Shown in pieces: positions 35,682 through 44,535 of a stretch of 64,000 nucleotides of DNA. The position numbers and the translations under genes were made by a program. The stretch lies in contig CAYXEH010000004.1 in assembly GCA_964463915.1 (NCBI GenBank), positions 39,040-103,039 of the forward strand, written 5' to 3'. How positions within the stretch are numbered: position 1 is the first letter of the stretch; each line of letters starts with the position of its first letter. The notes beneath the pieces were generated by a model that saw nothing but the letters and a program-made list of their open reading frames with translations, did no database searches and was not told the origin of the DNA. Origin of the DNA: PUPG01 sp964463915 (lineage in GTDB: Bacteria > Bacteroidota > Bacteroidia > Bacteroidales > UBA7960).

Positions 35682-35711
35682 AGAGAAGCAGCTTTACACA
35701 AATATACGCAA

Positions 35712-36563
35712 TTATGAATAGAGCCCTTTCACTTTTGGTTTCCCTGCCACAAAATCTTTCAGATAACGGGGTTCAAAATAGGCCACATCCACAAAGTCCT
35801 TCCGTTTAAATTGATCCTCAGCCAGAGAAAGCATGCCCCCTACCGAAGGGAGGCTGTCCGGCACAAAAACAGCGTTGGGACTGTCAATCACCTGTCGGCA
35901 TTTTTCAGCCCCATCCCCGGAAAAAATAACCTGTTGATGCTCCAATAACTGTTTAAAACTCTGTTCAGTGATCACCTCAGCGGCAGTAGGTTTGACCTCT
36001 TCCAGGTCAGATGTGAGAAGCGCATAATACACTTCCATACGCCGGGCATCGATCATCGGACACCACAAGACCCTCCTTCCTGGGGGGACACCAGGGTCCC
36101 TGTCTTCTTCCGGGATGGACCGGGTGGAGTCCCCGGATGCTTTCCGTTTACCGCCAGGATCTTTGGTTGTCATGGGGAACTCGTTCCTGGCGAAGGCTCC
36201 GGATGCACTCAGGTTATCGACGGCGTTGTCCGGGTTGAAATTCACAAAGGCCATGGTAGAAACCGCCAGTGCTTTCAGGGTATCGACAGCGATCAACGGG
36301 ATATCCATGGCATAACAAAACCCCTTGGCGGCGGAAACGCCTATACGAAGACCGGTGTAGGAACCCGGCCCGCGGCTTACCGCGACCGCATCGACCTCGT
36401 CCGCTGTTACCGCGGCTTCCTTCATTACTTCCTCCATAAAGACCGTCAGCAGGGCCGAATGGGAATAATTCTTACTTCTGTCCTCGCGCACTGCAAGCCA
36501 TTCACCTTCCCGGCTTAAGCCTACGGAACACACCTGTGTGGACGTCTCTATATGTAGTATCAC
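35712..36563 (-). CDS. tsaB: tRNA threonylcarbamoyladenosine biosynthesis protein TsaB, with an internal insertion
   Basis: A 284-residue protein when started at the GTG at 36563, which gives the family start ILHIETSTQVCSVGLSREG. The ATG-like extension to 36614 is encoded by palindromic repeats and is rejected. The ASKHA fold motif SRGPGSYTGLRIGVSAAKG (about 64-82) is intact. TsaB dimerises with TsaD to make t6A37 in ANN-decoding tRNAs. Residues about 104-163 form a low-complexity, charged stretch (TTKDPGGKRKASGDSTRSIP inside it) that usual TsaB proteins of about 225-235 residues lack. It falls between the first domain and CPMIDARRMEVY, which is conserved. Confidence 0.92.
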   Translation of the reverse strand: MILHIETSTQVCSVGLSREGEWLAVREDRSKNYSHSALLTVFMEEVMKEAAVTADEVDAVAVSRGPGSYTGLRIGVSAAKGFCYAMDIPLIAVDTLKALAVSTMAFVNFNPDNAVDNLSASGAFARNEFPMTTKDPGGKRKASGDSTRSIPEEDRDPGVPPGRRVLWCPMIDARRMEVYYALLTSDLEEVKPTAAEVITEQSFKQLLEHQQVIFSGDGAEKCRQVIDSPNAVFVPDSLPSVGGMLSLAEDQFKRKDFVDVAYFEPRYLKDFVAGKPKVKGLYS

Positions 36564-36572
36564 AGCCAAGTA

Positions 36573-36724
36573 ACGTTTGACCCCTGCGGGGTCGGTTAGT
36601 GATGTTTGACCCACCCGGGGTCAGTCTTTCCCGGCCCAGGGGCGAACTGGCTGGCTGCCTGGTTAACCCGGGGCTATAACGTGTGACCCATGCGGGGTCG
36701 GTGGGGGCGATGTTTGAGCCCGTT
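36573..36724. repeat. Four palindrome-bearing repeat units upstream of tsaB
   Basis: Units of about 24 bases at 36573-36596, 36602-36625, 36679-36702 and a truncated one at 36710-36724. Three contain GTTTGACCC or GTGTGACCC, a five-base centre and GGGGTC or GGGTC, so each can form a small hairpin (GACCCCTGCGGGGTC in unit 1). They occupy the whole gap between tsaB and the adaptor gene. Confidence 0.75.
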
Positions 36725-36740
36725 AAGGCAAAACCCTGCG

Positions 36741-38072
36741 CTAATCGCGGAAGAGATTCTGCCGCTGAACCCTGACTACCTCGTCACCATCAATGAGTTC
36801 CCGCGACACAAGGCGGTAGGGGCCTGTGATGACTTCCTGCCCTTCTTCCAGGCCTTCCCGAATTTCTATGTGGTGGCTATCCTGGATACCAGATCGGACT
36901 TCAACCCGCTCAGCCATCCCGTCACGATAAAGAAAAACATACTCTTTGGGACGTGTCCCGACGGCACTCATATCCCGATCCTCATCATTACCTTCCGGGT
37001 CACCGCCGCCGGTGTCTTCCCTGGTAGTTACCGCCTGAATGGGTACCGACACCACACTGTAAGCCTGCCTTGTCTGAATGTCAACGGCAGCCGACATCCC
37101 GGGGCGAAAGGGAGACAAATGTGGCCGGTCCTCACGAACCAGGTGCTCATATGATTCAGCCAAAATCCGAATGCGTACTTCAAAATTGGTCACCTGATCG
37201 GTTGATTGACCTTCCCCGATGGCGGAGTTGGCAATGGAGGTCACCTCACCCATAAAATTTTCGCCAAAAAAGGCATCCACCTGAATGTAAGCGGTATCTC
37301 CTTCATTGACCCTGACAATGTCATTCTCATTTACTTCCACCTGCACTTCCATCTCATTGAGATTGGCAATGCGCATGATCTCGGTACCGGCCATTTGCGA
37401 TGTCCCCACAACCCTTTCACCAATCTCCGAGTCGAGCCTTGATACCGTTCCGTCCATGGGGGCAAAAAGCGTTGTTTTAACCAGGTTGTCCCGGGCCTCA
37501 TTCACACCTGCCTCTGCACTTTTTACCTGAAATTCACTGGCCACGACATTTTGCCGGCTGGCCTCCAGGTCGGCTTCCGCACTTCTGTATTGCGACAGCG
37601 CGTTGTCATATTCCGACTCAGAAATGGCATTCTGTTCAAATAAACGACTGTTTCTTTCATAGCTGGCCTGTGCATTTGCATATTGGGCTTCAGCCTGCAG
37701 AACCCTTGCCCTGGCACTTGCCAGGTTCGCCCTTGCTGTATTCAGTGCAGCCTCAGCCCTGTCAAGGGCTGACTCATAAATGTCCGGGTTGATCCGTGCA
37801 AGCAATTTTCCCCTTTCCACATAATCCCCCTCTTCCACATTCAACTCAATGATCTCACCCGACACATCGGAGCTGATTTTCACCTCAGTAACCGGACGAA
37901 CACGGCCATTTGCGGTAACAATCTCCACAATGTCCCTTTTTTCAGCGGCCTCAACCGACACACGTGCTCCCTCTGATGAGCCAATCAGTCCTGCACGGCG
38001 CCCGATAATCAGAAAAATAATCAGTACGCCCAGCACGATCAATGCGATCTTTAATACTTTATTTTTTTTCAT
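36741..38072 (-). CDS. MacA-like periplasmic adaptor (HlyD/MFP family)
   Basis: A 443-residue adaptor with an N-terminal membrane anchor (about residues 8-24), a first lipoyl half-motif (SGEIIELNVEEGDYVERGKLLARI), a long coiled-coil hairpin (about 95-200, alternating Ala-rich heptads) and the second lipoyl half (FAPMDGTVSRLDSEIGERVVG). The long coiled coil is typical of MacA rather than RND adaptors. It lies 72 bases downstream of a tolC gene. No MacB or RND gene is beside it; tsaB follows on the same strand. The transporter partner must be encoded elsewhere. Confidence 0.92.
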   Translation of the reverse strand: MKKNKVLKIALIVLGVLIIFLIIGRRAGLIGSSEGARVSVEAAEKRDIVEIVTANGRVRPVTEVKISSDVSGEIIELNVEEGDYVERGKLLARINPDIYESALDRAEAALNTARANLASARARVLQAEAQYANAQASYERNSRLFEQNAISESEYDNALSQYRSAEADLEASRQNVVASEFQVKSAEAGVNEARDNLVKTTLFAPMDGTVSRLDSEIGERVVGTSQMAGTEIMRIANLNEMEVQVEVNENDIVRVNEGDTAYIQVDAFFGENFMGEVTSIANSAIGEGQSTDQVTNFEVRIRILAESYEHLVREDRPHLSPFRPGMSAAVDIQTRQAYSVVSVPIQAVTTREDTGGGDPEGNDEDRDMSAVGTRPKEYVFLYRDGMAERVEVRSGIQDSHHIEIREGLEEGQEVITGPYRLVSRELIDGDEVVRVQRQNLFRD

Positions 38073-38144
38073 TGATGCAGATATAATTCATGGTATTGAA
38101 GATCGATTGCTTTCAGCCAAAACCTGAAACACCCCATTCTTCTT

Positions 38145-39587
38145 CTACCGGTTGTTATTTAATGATATTGGATTCCCGATATAAAAGTCCAGGATCTGAA
38201 CCCTGAACACATATTCATACTTAGCCTGAAGTAATTCCGATTCAGCCGCGGCAAGCCTGTTCTTGGAGTCGTTATATTCCGTAATATTTACCATCCCCAC
38301 ATTAAAACGCTGCTCCATATAACGAAATGATTCTTCAAGGGCCTCCAGGTTTTTTTCTGTCGCGCGATAACTTTGAAGGGCAGCATGGGCATCCTGGTGC
38401 GCCTGCTGTATGGTTTTAAACAACTCGTCACGTACAATCTGCCGTTGAAGTTTGGCATTTTCGAGTGCGATCTTTGAGCGCCCGATGCCCGAACGCGTCT
38501 GATAATTGTTGAAAATGGGTATCCGAAGCGACAGGCCGATGCTCCTGTTAAGGTTTTCCTCCAACTGATCCCTGAAAGGAATGACCTGGGTCTCGTAATT
38601 GAAGGACGGACCAAAAACCGCCTCCCCGGATGCGGTCTGGCCGATCATCTGGGGGTCAGCCTCTATAACTTCGGCAACTTCCAGCCTTCCTTCAGAATAA
38701 CCTGTTCCAAAACTTCCGCCCAGTGAAAGCACCGGGTAACGTCCGCCACGAGCGATTTCGTAGCCCTTTTCCGCACTTGACACGCTAAGGTCTGCAGAAC
38801 GCACGCCCGGCTGAATCTGCACTGCGGTATCATACAACTGAAGGGGGGAATAATCTACCGTTTCCTCGTATTCGACATCAATATCCGGAACCACAATTTC
38901 AAAGTCTGCATCCTCACGAAGATCCAGTAACTGGATCAGGTCCAGGTAAGCGGTACTTAACTGATTTTCGGCATTGACCACCTGCATCTCTTCCGAAGCC
39001 GCCTGCGCCTCGATGGTCAGCAAGCCGCCCCGCGGCTGAGTCCCGGCCTCTACCAGCATGGCGGTTCTTTCAACCTGTTCACGGGTTATTTCCAGCTGAT
39101 TCCGGGCCATTTCCAGCATCTCCTTACTGAAGAGGATCTGCAGGTAGGCAGAAGCCACTGCCAGGGCAATGTCATTCTCCATGGCTTCCACATCATAAGA
39201 AGAAGCTTGCAGTTCGTGCTTATCGCGCCTGACACTGTTGGATATCTGAAATCCGCTGAAAAGGGTCACTCCGCTGCTGAGACTGAAATTATTGGTCTGT
39301 AAACGTTCCGTGGAAAACTCGTTTGTGATGGGGTCCAATGAGCGCCCGTAATTATAATTATGGGATGCATTGGCATTCAATGAAGGATAACGACTGGCCT
39401 GGGTTTGATGAAGATTTTCCCTGGCCACGTCAACATTTAGCTTCTGTTGTTGTATACGCAGATTATTTTCAAGGGCATGATTCACACAATCTTCCAGGCT
39501 CCAGGGCTGTGCTCCCTGTGCTTTAAGCAGCACCGGAAAAAGTAAAAAAGCAGCCAACAGTATACTTAATCGGGTTAACGTATTCAT
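38145..39587 (-). CDS. TolC-family outer-membrane channel (second copy)
   Basis: A 480-residue protein from the ATG at 39587 (MNTLTRLSILLAAFLLFPVLLKAQ), which provides a good signal peptide; the upstream frame to 39656 has none. The mature part begins with the standard WSLEDCVNHALENNLRIQ motif and has the two helical repeats, with QTRSGIGRSKIALENAKLQ in the second. It belongs with the MacA-like adaptor downstream. Divergent from the epimerase gene across 254 bases holding an inverted repeat. Confidence 0.92.
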   Translation of the reverse strand: MNTLTRLSILLAAFLLFPVLLKAQGAQPWSLEDCVNHALENNLRIQQQKLNVDVARENLHQTQASRYPSLNANASHNYNYGRSLDPITNEFSTERLQTNNFSLSSGVTLFSGFQISNSVRRDKHELQASSYDVEAMENDIALAVASAYLQILFSKEMLEMARNQLEITREQVERTAMLVEAGTQPRGGLLTIEAQAASEEMQVVNAENQLSTAYLDLIQLLDLREDADFEIVVPDIDVEYEETVDYSPLQLYDTAVQIQPGVRSADLSVSSAEKGYEIARGGRYPVLSLGGSFGTGYSEGRLEVAEVIEADPQMIGQTASGEAVFGPSFNYETQVIPFRDQLEENLNRSIGLSLRIPIFNNYQTRSGIGRSKIALENAKLQRQIVRDELFKTIQQAHQDAHAALQSYRATEKNLEALEESFRYMEQRFNVGMVNITEYNDSKNRLAAAESELLQAKYEYVFRVQILDFYIGNPISLNNNR

Positions 39588-39711
39588 TGGGTTTTCATTT
39601 AGATAATCCCGGCAAGGCAACCTTCCTGCCCCTGCCCGGCAGCGGGAGCCGAACAATTAAAAAGCCCGGTTTTGTCGGGAAAAAGATACATGTCACAATC
39701 TGGGAAAGACA

Positions 39712-39745
39712 ATTGTTTATCTGACCCACAAATGTAATAAACAAT
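39712..39745. promoter_or_regulatory. Inverted repeat in the divergent tolC/epimerase promoter region
   Basis: Perfect nine-base arms ATTGTTTAT (39712-39720) and ATAAACAAT (39737-39745) are separated by 16 bases. On the minus strand a TACATTTG (-7-like) element overlaps the second arm region. On the plus strand a TTTG-20-TATTTATT possible promoter for the epimerase gene begins near 39753. The arrangement fits a dimeric regulator operator, but the regulator is unknown. Confidence 0.45.
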
Positions 39746-39841
39746 CGCACAGTTTTGTTTACCGGAATAAAAAATCTTATTTATTCGTTACCTTAGAGAA
39801 TTCAATGGTCGATCAATTAATCCCATAAAAGCACACAGAAG

Positions 39842-40699
39842 ATGAAAGTAGCCATCAGCGGATCAACCGGTTTCGTGGGCAGTAAAGTGGCCTCTCTGTT
39901 TCAGTTGCAGGGCCACGAAATACTGCCCCTTCGCCGACCAGACTTCCGGTTACAGCCGGAAGAACTGGCAAAAAAACTATCCGGCAGTGCTGTTATTATA
40001 CACCTGGCCGGAGAACCCATCCTGCAGAGGTGGACCGCAGCCAACCGGCGACGGATTTATAATAGCCGGATCAATACCACCAGTTTACTGACCGAATCTA
40101 TGCGGCATATGAACCCCAAACCGGAAGTTTTTATATGTGCCTCGGGAGTGGATATATACCCCCATGAGGGTGTGTACACAGAATCCGCTGAAGAAATTGC
40201 TTCCACTTTCCCCGGTGAAGTGTGCCGTGACTGGGAGCGTGAAGCGGCTGCGGCAAGAAAAACCTGCAGGACGCTGATGTTCCGTTTCGGGGTGATCCTG
40301 GGCCCTGACGGTGGTGCACTGCAAAAAATGCTGCTTCCTTTCCGCCTGGGGTTGGGAGGGAAAATTGCCAGCGGAAAGCAAATGATGTCATGGGTACATA
40401 TAGAGGATGTGCTCGGGGCCATGCAATACGCCCTGCAACAACCTCAGCTGGAGGGCCCCGTGAATGTATGCGCTCCCGGGGCCGTTACCAATGCTGAGTT
40501 TTCCCGGATACTTGCCCGGACACTGCATCGTCCGTCCTTCCTGCCTCTGCCGTCTTTCGCCTTGCGAATGGTCTTCGGTGAAGCAGCCTCGCTGGTGACC
40601 AGAGGACGAACAGTAGTTCCTGAAAAATTACAATTTACCGGCTACCCTTTCCGCTTTCCTGACCTGGAAAGCGCATTGAAAGACCTGCTGGATCATTAA
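39842..40699 (+). CDS. TIGR01777-family NAD-dependent epimerase/dehydratase
   Basis: A 285-residue short-chain-dehydrogenase-like protein. It has the N-terminal Rossmann motif ISGSTGFVGSKVA (about 5-17), then HLAGEPI, RFGVILGPDGGALQKM and the C-terminal DUF1731-like region. The family (YfcH/SulA-like) has no firmly known substrate. It stands alone between the divergent tolC and the convergent radA. Confidence 0.9.
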   Translation: MKVAISGSTGFVGSKVASLFQLQGHEILPLRRPDFRLQPEELAKKLSGSAVIIHLAGEPILQRWTAANRRRIYNSRINTTSLLTESMRHMNPKPEVFICASGVDIYPHEGVYTESAEEIASTFPGEVCRDWEREAAAARKTCRTLMFRFGVILGPDGGALQKMLLPFRLGLGGKIASGKQMMSWVHIEDVLGAMQYALQQPQLEGPVNVCAPGAVTNAEFSRILARTLHRPSFLPLPSFALRMVFGEAASLVTRGRTVVPEKLQFTGYPFRFPDLESALKDLLDH

Positions 40700-40720
40700 A
40701 ATGTTGGCAATTCACGACCC

Positions 40721-42088
40721 TTACCCGAACAACAGGGAAAAAACCTGATCGATCCGGGTTACGGGATGTACCCGAATTCCGAAATTCTTCTTCTCCAGCC
40801 CCTTCATATTGTGACGGGAAACAAATATCTCTTCAAAGCCCAGTTTCCCGGCTTCAGAGATTCGTTGCTCTATGTGTGTCACCGGACGTACCTCCCCGGT
40901 AAGCCCTACCTCGGCAGCAAAGCAGGTTTTCTCCCCTACCGGCATGTCTTCATTGGAAGAAAGCACAGCAGATATAACCCCCAGGTCGATGGCCGGGTCA
41001 CTGACTTTAAGCCCCCCGGTAACATTCAGGAAAACGTCTTTGGCAGCAATGCGGAACCCGCATCTTTTTTCCAACACAGCAAGCAGCATATTCATCCGCC
41101 GCAGGTCAAACCCGGTGGCAGATCGCTGCGGCGTGCCGTAAGCGGCCGAACTGACCAGGGCCTGGGTTTCAATCAGCAAAGGCCTCAGTCCCTCGATAGT
41201 GGCCGAAACCGTCACTCCGCTCACCGCGTCATCCCTTCTGGACAGGAGAAGTTCCGAAGGGTTCGGCACTTCGCGTAAACCATTTTCACGCATTTCATAG
41301 ATCCCCAGTTCACTGGTACTTCCAAAGCGGTTCTTGGTGGCGCGTAGCACCCGGTACATATTGTTATGATCTCCCTCAAACTGCAGTACTGCATCCACCA
41401 TATGCTCCAGCAGCTTTGGCCCGGCCAGCGAACCTTCCTTGGTTATATGGCCGATGATAAAAACCGGTGTCCCGCTTTCTTTGGCATAGCGCTGAAAGGC
41501 CGCGGCTGATTCCCGTATCTGGGCCACACTGCCGGCAGTGGAATCCACATGATCGGTGGTAAGCGTCTGTACGGAATCTACCACCACCACATCGGGTTTT
41601 ATTTCACCGATATGGGAAAAAATGTTTTCCGTGCCGGTTTCTGTCAACACATAACAGGCAGGGTGTTTCTGACCCAGCCGTCCGGCGCGCATGCTCAGCT
41701 GCATGTCACTTTCTTCGCCGGAAACATATAAAACCTTACGATCCTGCATCTGCATGGCCACCTGAAGCATCAGGGTGGATTTTCCGATTCCGGGTTCTCC
41801 GCCGAGCAGCATCAGGGCGCCGGGTACGATCCCCCCTCCCAAAACACGGTTCAGTTCTTCACTGCCGGCATGGAGGCGTTTCACGGAGGTCATGTCCACT
41901 TCGTGAATAAGCCGGGGTTTTGATTCGGTTTTGAACGCATTTCCGGCTCCCTTTTTCCTGGGATCATGCTTTTCAACCATTTCTTCCACAAAAGTGTTCC
42001 ACTCACCGCAGGCGGTGCACCGACCCATCCACTTCGGAGACTGGGCCCCGCAATTCGTACAAAAAAACGCTGTTTTAGACCTTGCCAT
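40721..42088 (-). CDS. radA: DNA repair protein RadA (Sms)
   Basis: A 455-residue RecA-like helicase that promotes branch migration in recombination. The N-terminal zinc finger uses Cys10, Cys13, Cys24 and Cys27. Walker A is GGEPGIGKS (96-104). The RadA-specific KNRFGSTSE motif follows, and a Lon-like C-terminal domain closes it. Length is normal. A hairpin (42128-42166) lies in its probable leader. Confidence 0.97.
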   Translation of the reverse strand: MARSKTAFFCTNCGAQSPKWMGRCTACGEWNTFVEEMVEKHDPRKKGAGNAFKTESKPRLIHEVDMTSVKRLHAGSEELNRVLGGGIVPGALMLLGGEPGIGKSTLMLQVAMQMQDRKVLYVSGEESDMQLSMRAGRLGQKHPACYVLTETGTENIFSHIGEIKPDVVVVDSVQTLTTDHVDSTAGSVAQIRESAAAFQRYAKESGTPVFIIGHITKEGSLAGPKLLEHMVDAVLQFEGDHNNMYRVLRATKNRFGSTSELGIYEMRENGLREVPNPSELLLSRRDDAVSGVTVSATIEGLRPLLIETQALVSSAAYGTPQRSATGFDLRRMNMLLAVLEKRCGFRIAAKDVFLNVTGGLKVSDPAIDLGVISAVLSSNEDMPVGEKTCFAAEVGLTGEVRPVTHIEQRISEAGKLGFEEIFVSRHNMKGLEKKNFGIRVHPVTRIDQVFSLLFG

Positions 42089-42583
42089 AATCGGGAATTA
42101 AAAAAATCAACAGGCTAAGAAAAAGAAAGGGAAAACCGATACGCAAATGGTATGATGGTTTTCCCTCTGCAACCATGAAAACAAGGGTATAAAGTTATAA
42201 AAAAAATTGATGCTTCACGGAACAATCATCCAAAACCAGAGGAGGGGAATGATCATGAAGGACGACGGATGGTGCAGGACAGGGGACAACCCAGGTTTTG
42301 TAATAATCCTGCAAGACAAATGGCACTGCGACACCACCCATATTATGTGCAATGCTTTCCCCGAATGTGGCCCAAGGTCACAGTTGCCCGGTTGCACTCC
42401 CTGTCACTCCCTCCGCCGTTTATCTTATAACAAACTGTTTTCCATTTATTTGTGCTTCCACCCTTCTCTGCCGGACAACAAATTGACCTTCTACTCTTTG
42501 TTTGGCATGAATATTTATCCCTTTCAGGAAAACCCATATGGCAACTGACTTATATGGATATTTTTTAACATAAAACATAAGCC
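42089..42583. other. Intergenic region between radA and the DJ-1-like gene
   Basis: About 495 bases separating divergent genes. It contains the radA leader hairpin (42128-42166). A 113-codon plus-strand frame (42207-42548) has no signal, start context or compositional support, and I reject it. No clear promoter with both consensus boxes was found for either gene. Confidence 0.5.
42128..42166 (-). promoter_or_regulatory. Hairpin in the radA leader (possible attenuator or terminator)
   Basis: AGGGAAAACC (42128-42137) pairs perfectly with GGTTTTCCCT (42157-42166), and an inner ATAC/GTAT stem closes a seven-base loop. On the minus strand it is followed by a T-rich run (TTTCTTTTTCTT) and then the radA start 40 bases further on. 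No gene upstream on that strand needs terminating, so an attenuator or leader structure is possible. Confidence 0.45.
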
Positions 42584-43231
42584 ATGATGACCGAGAAACT
42601 GATCTTACCCGTAATTGCTGTGTTGTTCTTTCTTGCCGGGTGTCAGCAACCGGAAGTACATGACGAAACTGAACTGATTGACCGGGTGAACATTGCGGTA
42701 CTGGTAGGCGAAGGCTTTCATGACGGAGAAGCCTACATGCCTATGGGGTATCTTACCAACCGGGGAGCTGTGATGACGGTGATCGGCCCGGAAAAAGGTG
42801 AGGTGACCGCCTACAACAGCGATTTTACCATTGACATACAGCGGGCGGTAACAGAAGTCAGCATCGATGACTTTGATGCGCTGATTCTTCCCGGGGGTCA
42901 GGCTCCGGCCACGCTCCGTGAAAATGAAGAGGTGGTATCGTTTGTCCGTGACTTTTTTGAAACGGGCAGGGTAGTGGCGGCCATTTGCCACGGGCCGCAG
43001 GTGCTGGCCAGGGCGGGCGTCCTGGAAGGAGTGACATGCACCGCTGTCGATGAGATCCGGGACGAACTGGAGGAATCCGGTGCAAACCTGGTGGATGAAT
43101 CAGTGGTTGTCCATGAAAACCTGATCACCTCCAGGACCCCCGCGGATCTGTATGACTTTTCCAGGGCCATAGAAAATGAAGTGCTGGCAGCACCTGACAT
43201 GGGCGACATTCCTTCCCAGCCCGCTTACTGA
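42584..43231 (+). CDS. DJ-1/PfpI-family lipoprotein
   Basis: A 215-residue protein with a lipobox FFLAGC (Cys20) followed by a DJ-1/PfpI domain. The nucleophile elbow is AAICHGP (Cys135), with a conserved Glu near residue 49 (HDGEAYMP) and LILPGGQAP before it. Family members are glyoxalases, deglycases, chaperones or amidases and are normally cytosolic; here the lipid anchor places the domain outside the cytoplasmic membrane. No histidine-containing partner motif can be assigned with certainty, so the reaction is unknown. Confidence 0.87.
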   Translation: MMTEKLILPVIAVLFFLAGCQQPEVHDETELIDRVNIAVLVGEGFHDGEAYMPMGYLTNRGAVMTVIGPEKGEVTAYNSDFTIDIQRAVTEVSIDDFDALILPGGQAPATLRENEEVVSFVRDFFETGRVVAAICHGPQVLARAGVLEGVTCTAVDEIRDELEESGANLVDESVVVHENLITSRTPADLYDFSRAIENEVLAAPDMGDIPSQPAY

Positions 43232-43392
43232 GACACGGAGGTGACCTCCTGACAGTCGTCAACCGGGCCCATGACCATCATCCTGCCGGCATGGGGCCCC
43301 GCCTGGCGATCCGAGGGTCAATAAAAACAATCACCCCGGCTCCCATGTAACCCATACGGGATATTTTCTGTAAAACCACAAAACACAAAAAC

Positions 43393-44535
43393 ATGCCTTT
43401 AATCACTAAATCCATTTTCAAAGAACTGGCTGAAGTACGTCAGCGCCCTTGCATTTCCATTTACATCCCCACTAGCCGTTCCGGTGAAAATAAGGATTCC
43501 CGGATACGGTTCAAAAACAAGGTGCAGGAAGTCCGTAAAGAACTGGAAGGACAGGGAATGCAACAGAAACAAGTACAGGAATTTACCCAGCCCTTTGAAA
43601 TGCTTCTGGAAGATGGCGATGCCTGGCGGCATATGTCAGACGGGCTGGCAGTTTTCCTTAGTCCCGGGAAATTCGCCTATTCTGTATTCCCGGTCCGGTT
43701 CAAAGAATATGCGGAGGTGAACACCTATTTTTATCTGCTTCCGCTGATACCTGTATTTAACGGCGACGGGCAGTTTTTCGTACTGGCCCTCAGCCTGAAT
43801 CAGGTCCGGCTGTTTGAGGGTACACGTGATCATATTGGGGAGATCGCCATCGAAGACCTGGTGCCTCAGACCCTGCAGGATACGGTCGGCCACGATTACG
43901 AACAAAAGTCATTGCAGTTCCGCACCGGTCAATCCGGGCAGGGAAAAAGCGTATACCACGGGCAAGGAGGGGGCAAAGATCACAAAAAGGAGGAGATCGT
44001 CAAGCACCTCAGAGAGGTGGACCGAAGCCTGAACAAAGTCCTCCGTGATTATGATGCACCCCTGGTCGTTGCCTGTGTGGATTACGTTTTCGCTCTTTAC
44101 AAAACGGTAAATACCTACAACCATCTTTATCCCAAAAACATTTCAGGAAACCCGGATGAGGAACACATGGAAAGTCTGCACCAGAAAGCATGGACTCTGC
44201 TGAGAGATGAATTTGAAAAACACCGGAAGGAGGCCTTAAGGCAGTATGAGTTCTTGGTAAGTAAAGGCCGGACCGCCTCGATTATAGATGATGTGGTGGC
44301 AGCCGCCAAAGACGGGCGAATTGAAACGGTCTTCATCGAAAAAAATCAATCGCTCTGGGGAAGGATGGATAAAGAATCCGGAAAAGTAATTGTCGAGGAG
44401 GAAAAATCGCCCGACAACCACTGCCTGCTTGACAGGATCGCAAAGGAAACTTTTTTACAGGGGGGAAAAGTCTATATCCAGAATCCGGAGGAAATGCCGG
44501 CCGATACTTTGGTAGCGGCCAGCCTCAGGTACTGA
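43393..44535 (+). CDS. Bacterial archaeo-eukaryotic release factor (baeRF)-like protein
   Basis: A 380-residue cytosolic protein. The N-terminus (RPCISIYIPTSRSGENKDSRIRFKN split over about 18-42) and the C-terminal half, with DRSLNKVLRDYDAPLVVACVDYVFALYK and the ending DGRIETVFIEKN, fit the baeRF families, which are distant relatives of eRF1/Pelota found in bacteria and often near stress or ribosome-hibernation genes. A glycine-rich loop (HGQGGGKDHKKEE, 189-201) sits where eRF1 has its GGQ loop, but a canonical GGQ is absent. Function is unknown; ribosome-related action is inference. The last codons are the source of the tandem repeat that follows. Confidence 0.7.
   Translation: MPLITKSIFKELAEVRQRPCISIYIPTSRSGENKDSRIRFKNKVQEVRKELEGQGMQQKQVQEFTQPFEMLLEDGDAWRHMSDGLAVFLSPGKFAYSVFPVRFKEYAEVNTYFYLLPLIPVFNGDGQFFVLALSLNQVRLFEGTRDHIGEIAIEDLVPQTLQDTVGHDYEQKSLQFRTGQSGQGKSVYHGQGGGKDHKKEEIVKHLREVDRSLNKVLRDYDAPLVVACVDYVFALYKTVNTYNHLYPKNISGNPDEEHMESLHQKAWTLLRDEFEKHRKEALRQYEFLVSKGRTASIIDDVVAAAKDGRIETVFIEKNQSLWGRMDKESGKVIVEEEKSPDNHCLLDRIAKETFLQGGKVYIQNPEEMPADTLVAASLRY

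Noticed and set aside
42207..42548. 113-codon plus-strand frame between radA and the DJ-1-like gene
   Set aside because: No signal, motif or start context; the composition (Cys-, His- and Pro-rich) looks like translated non-coding DNA.
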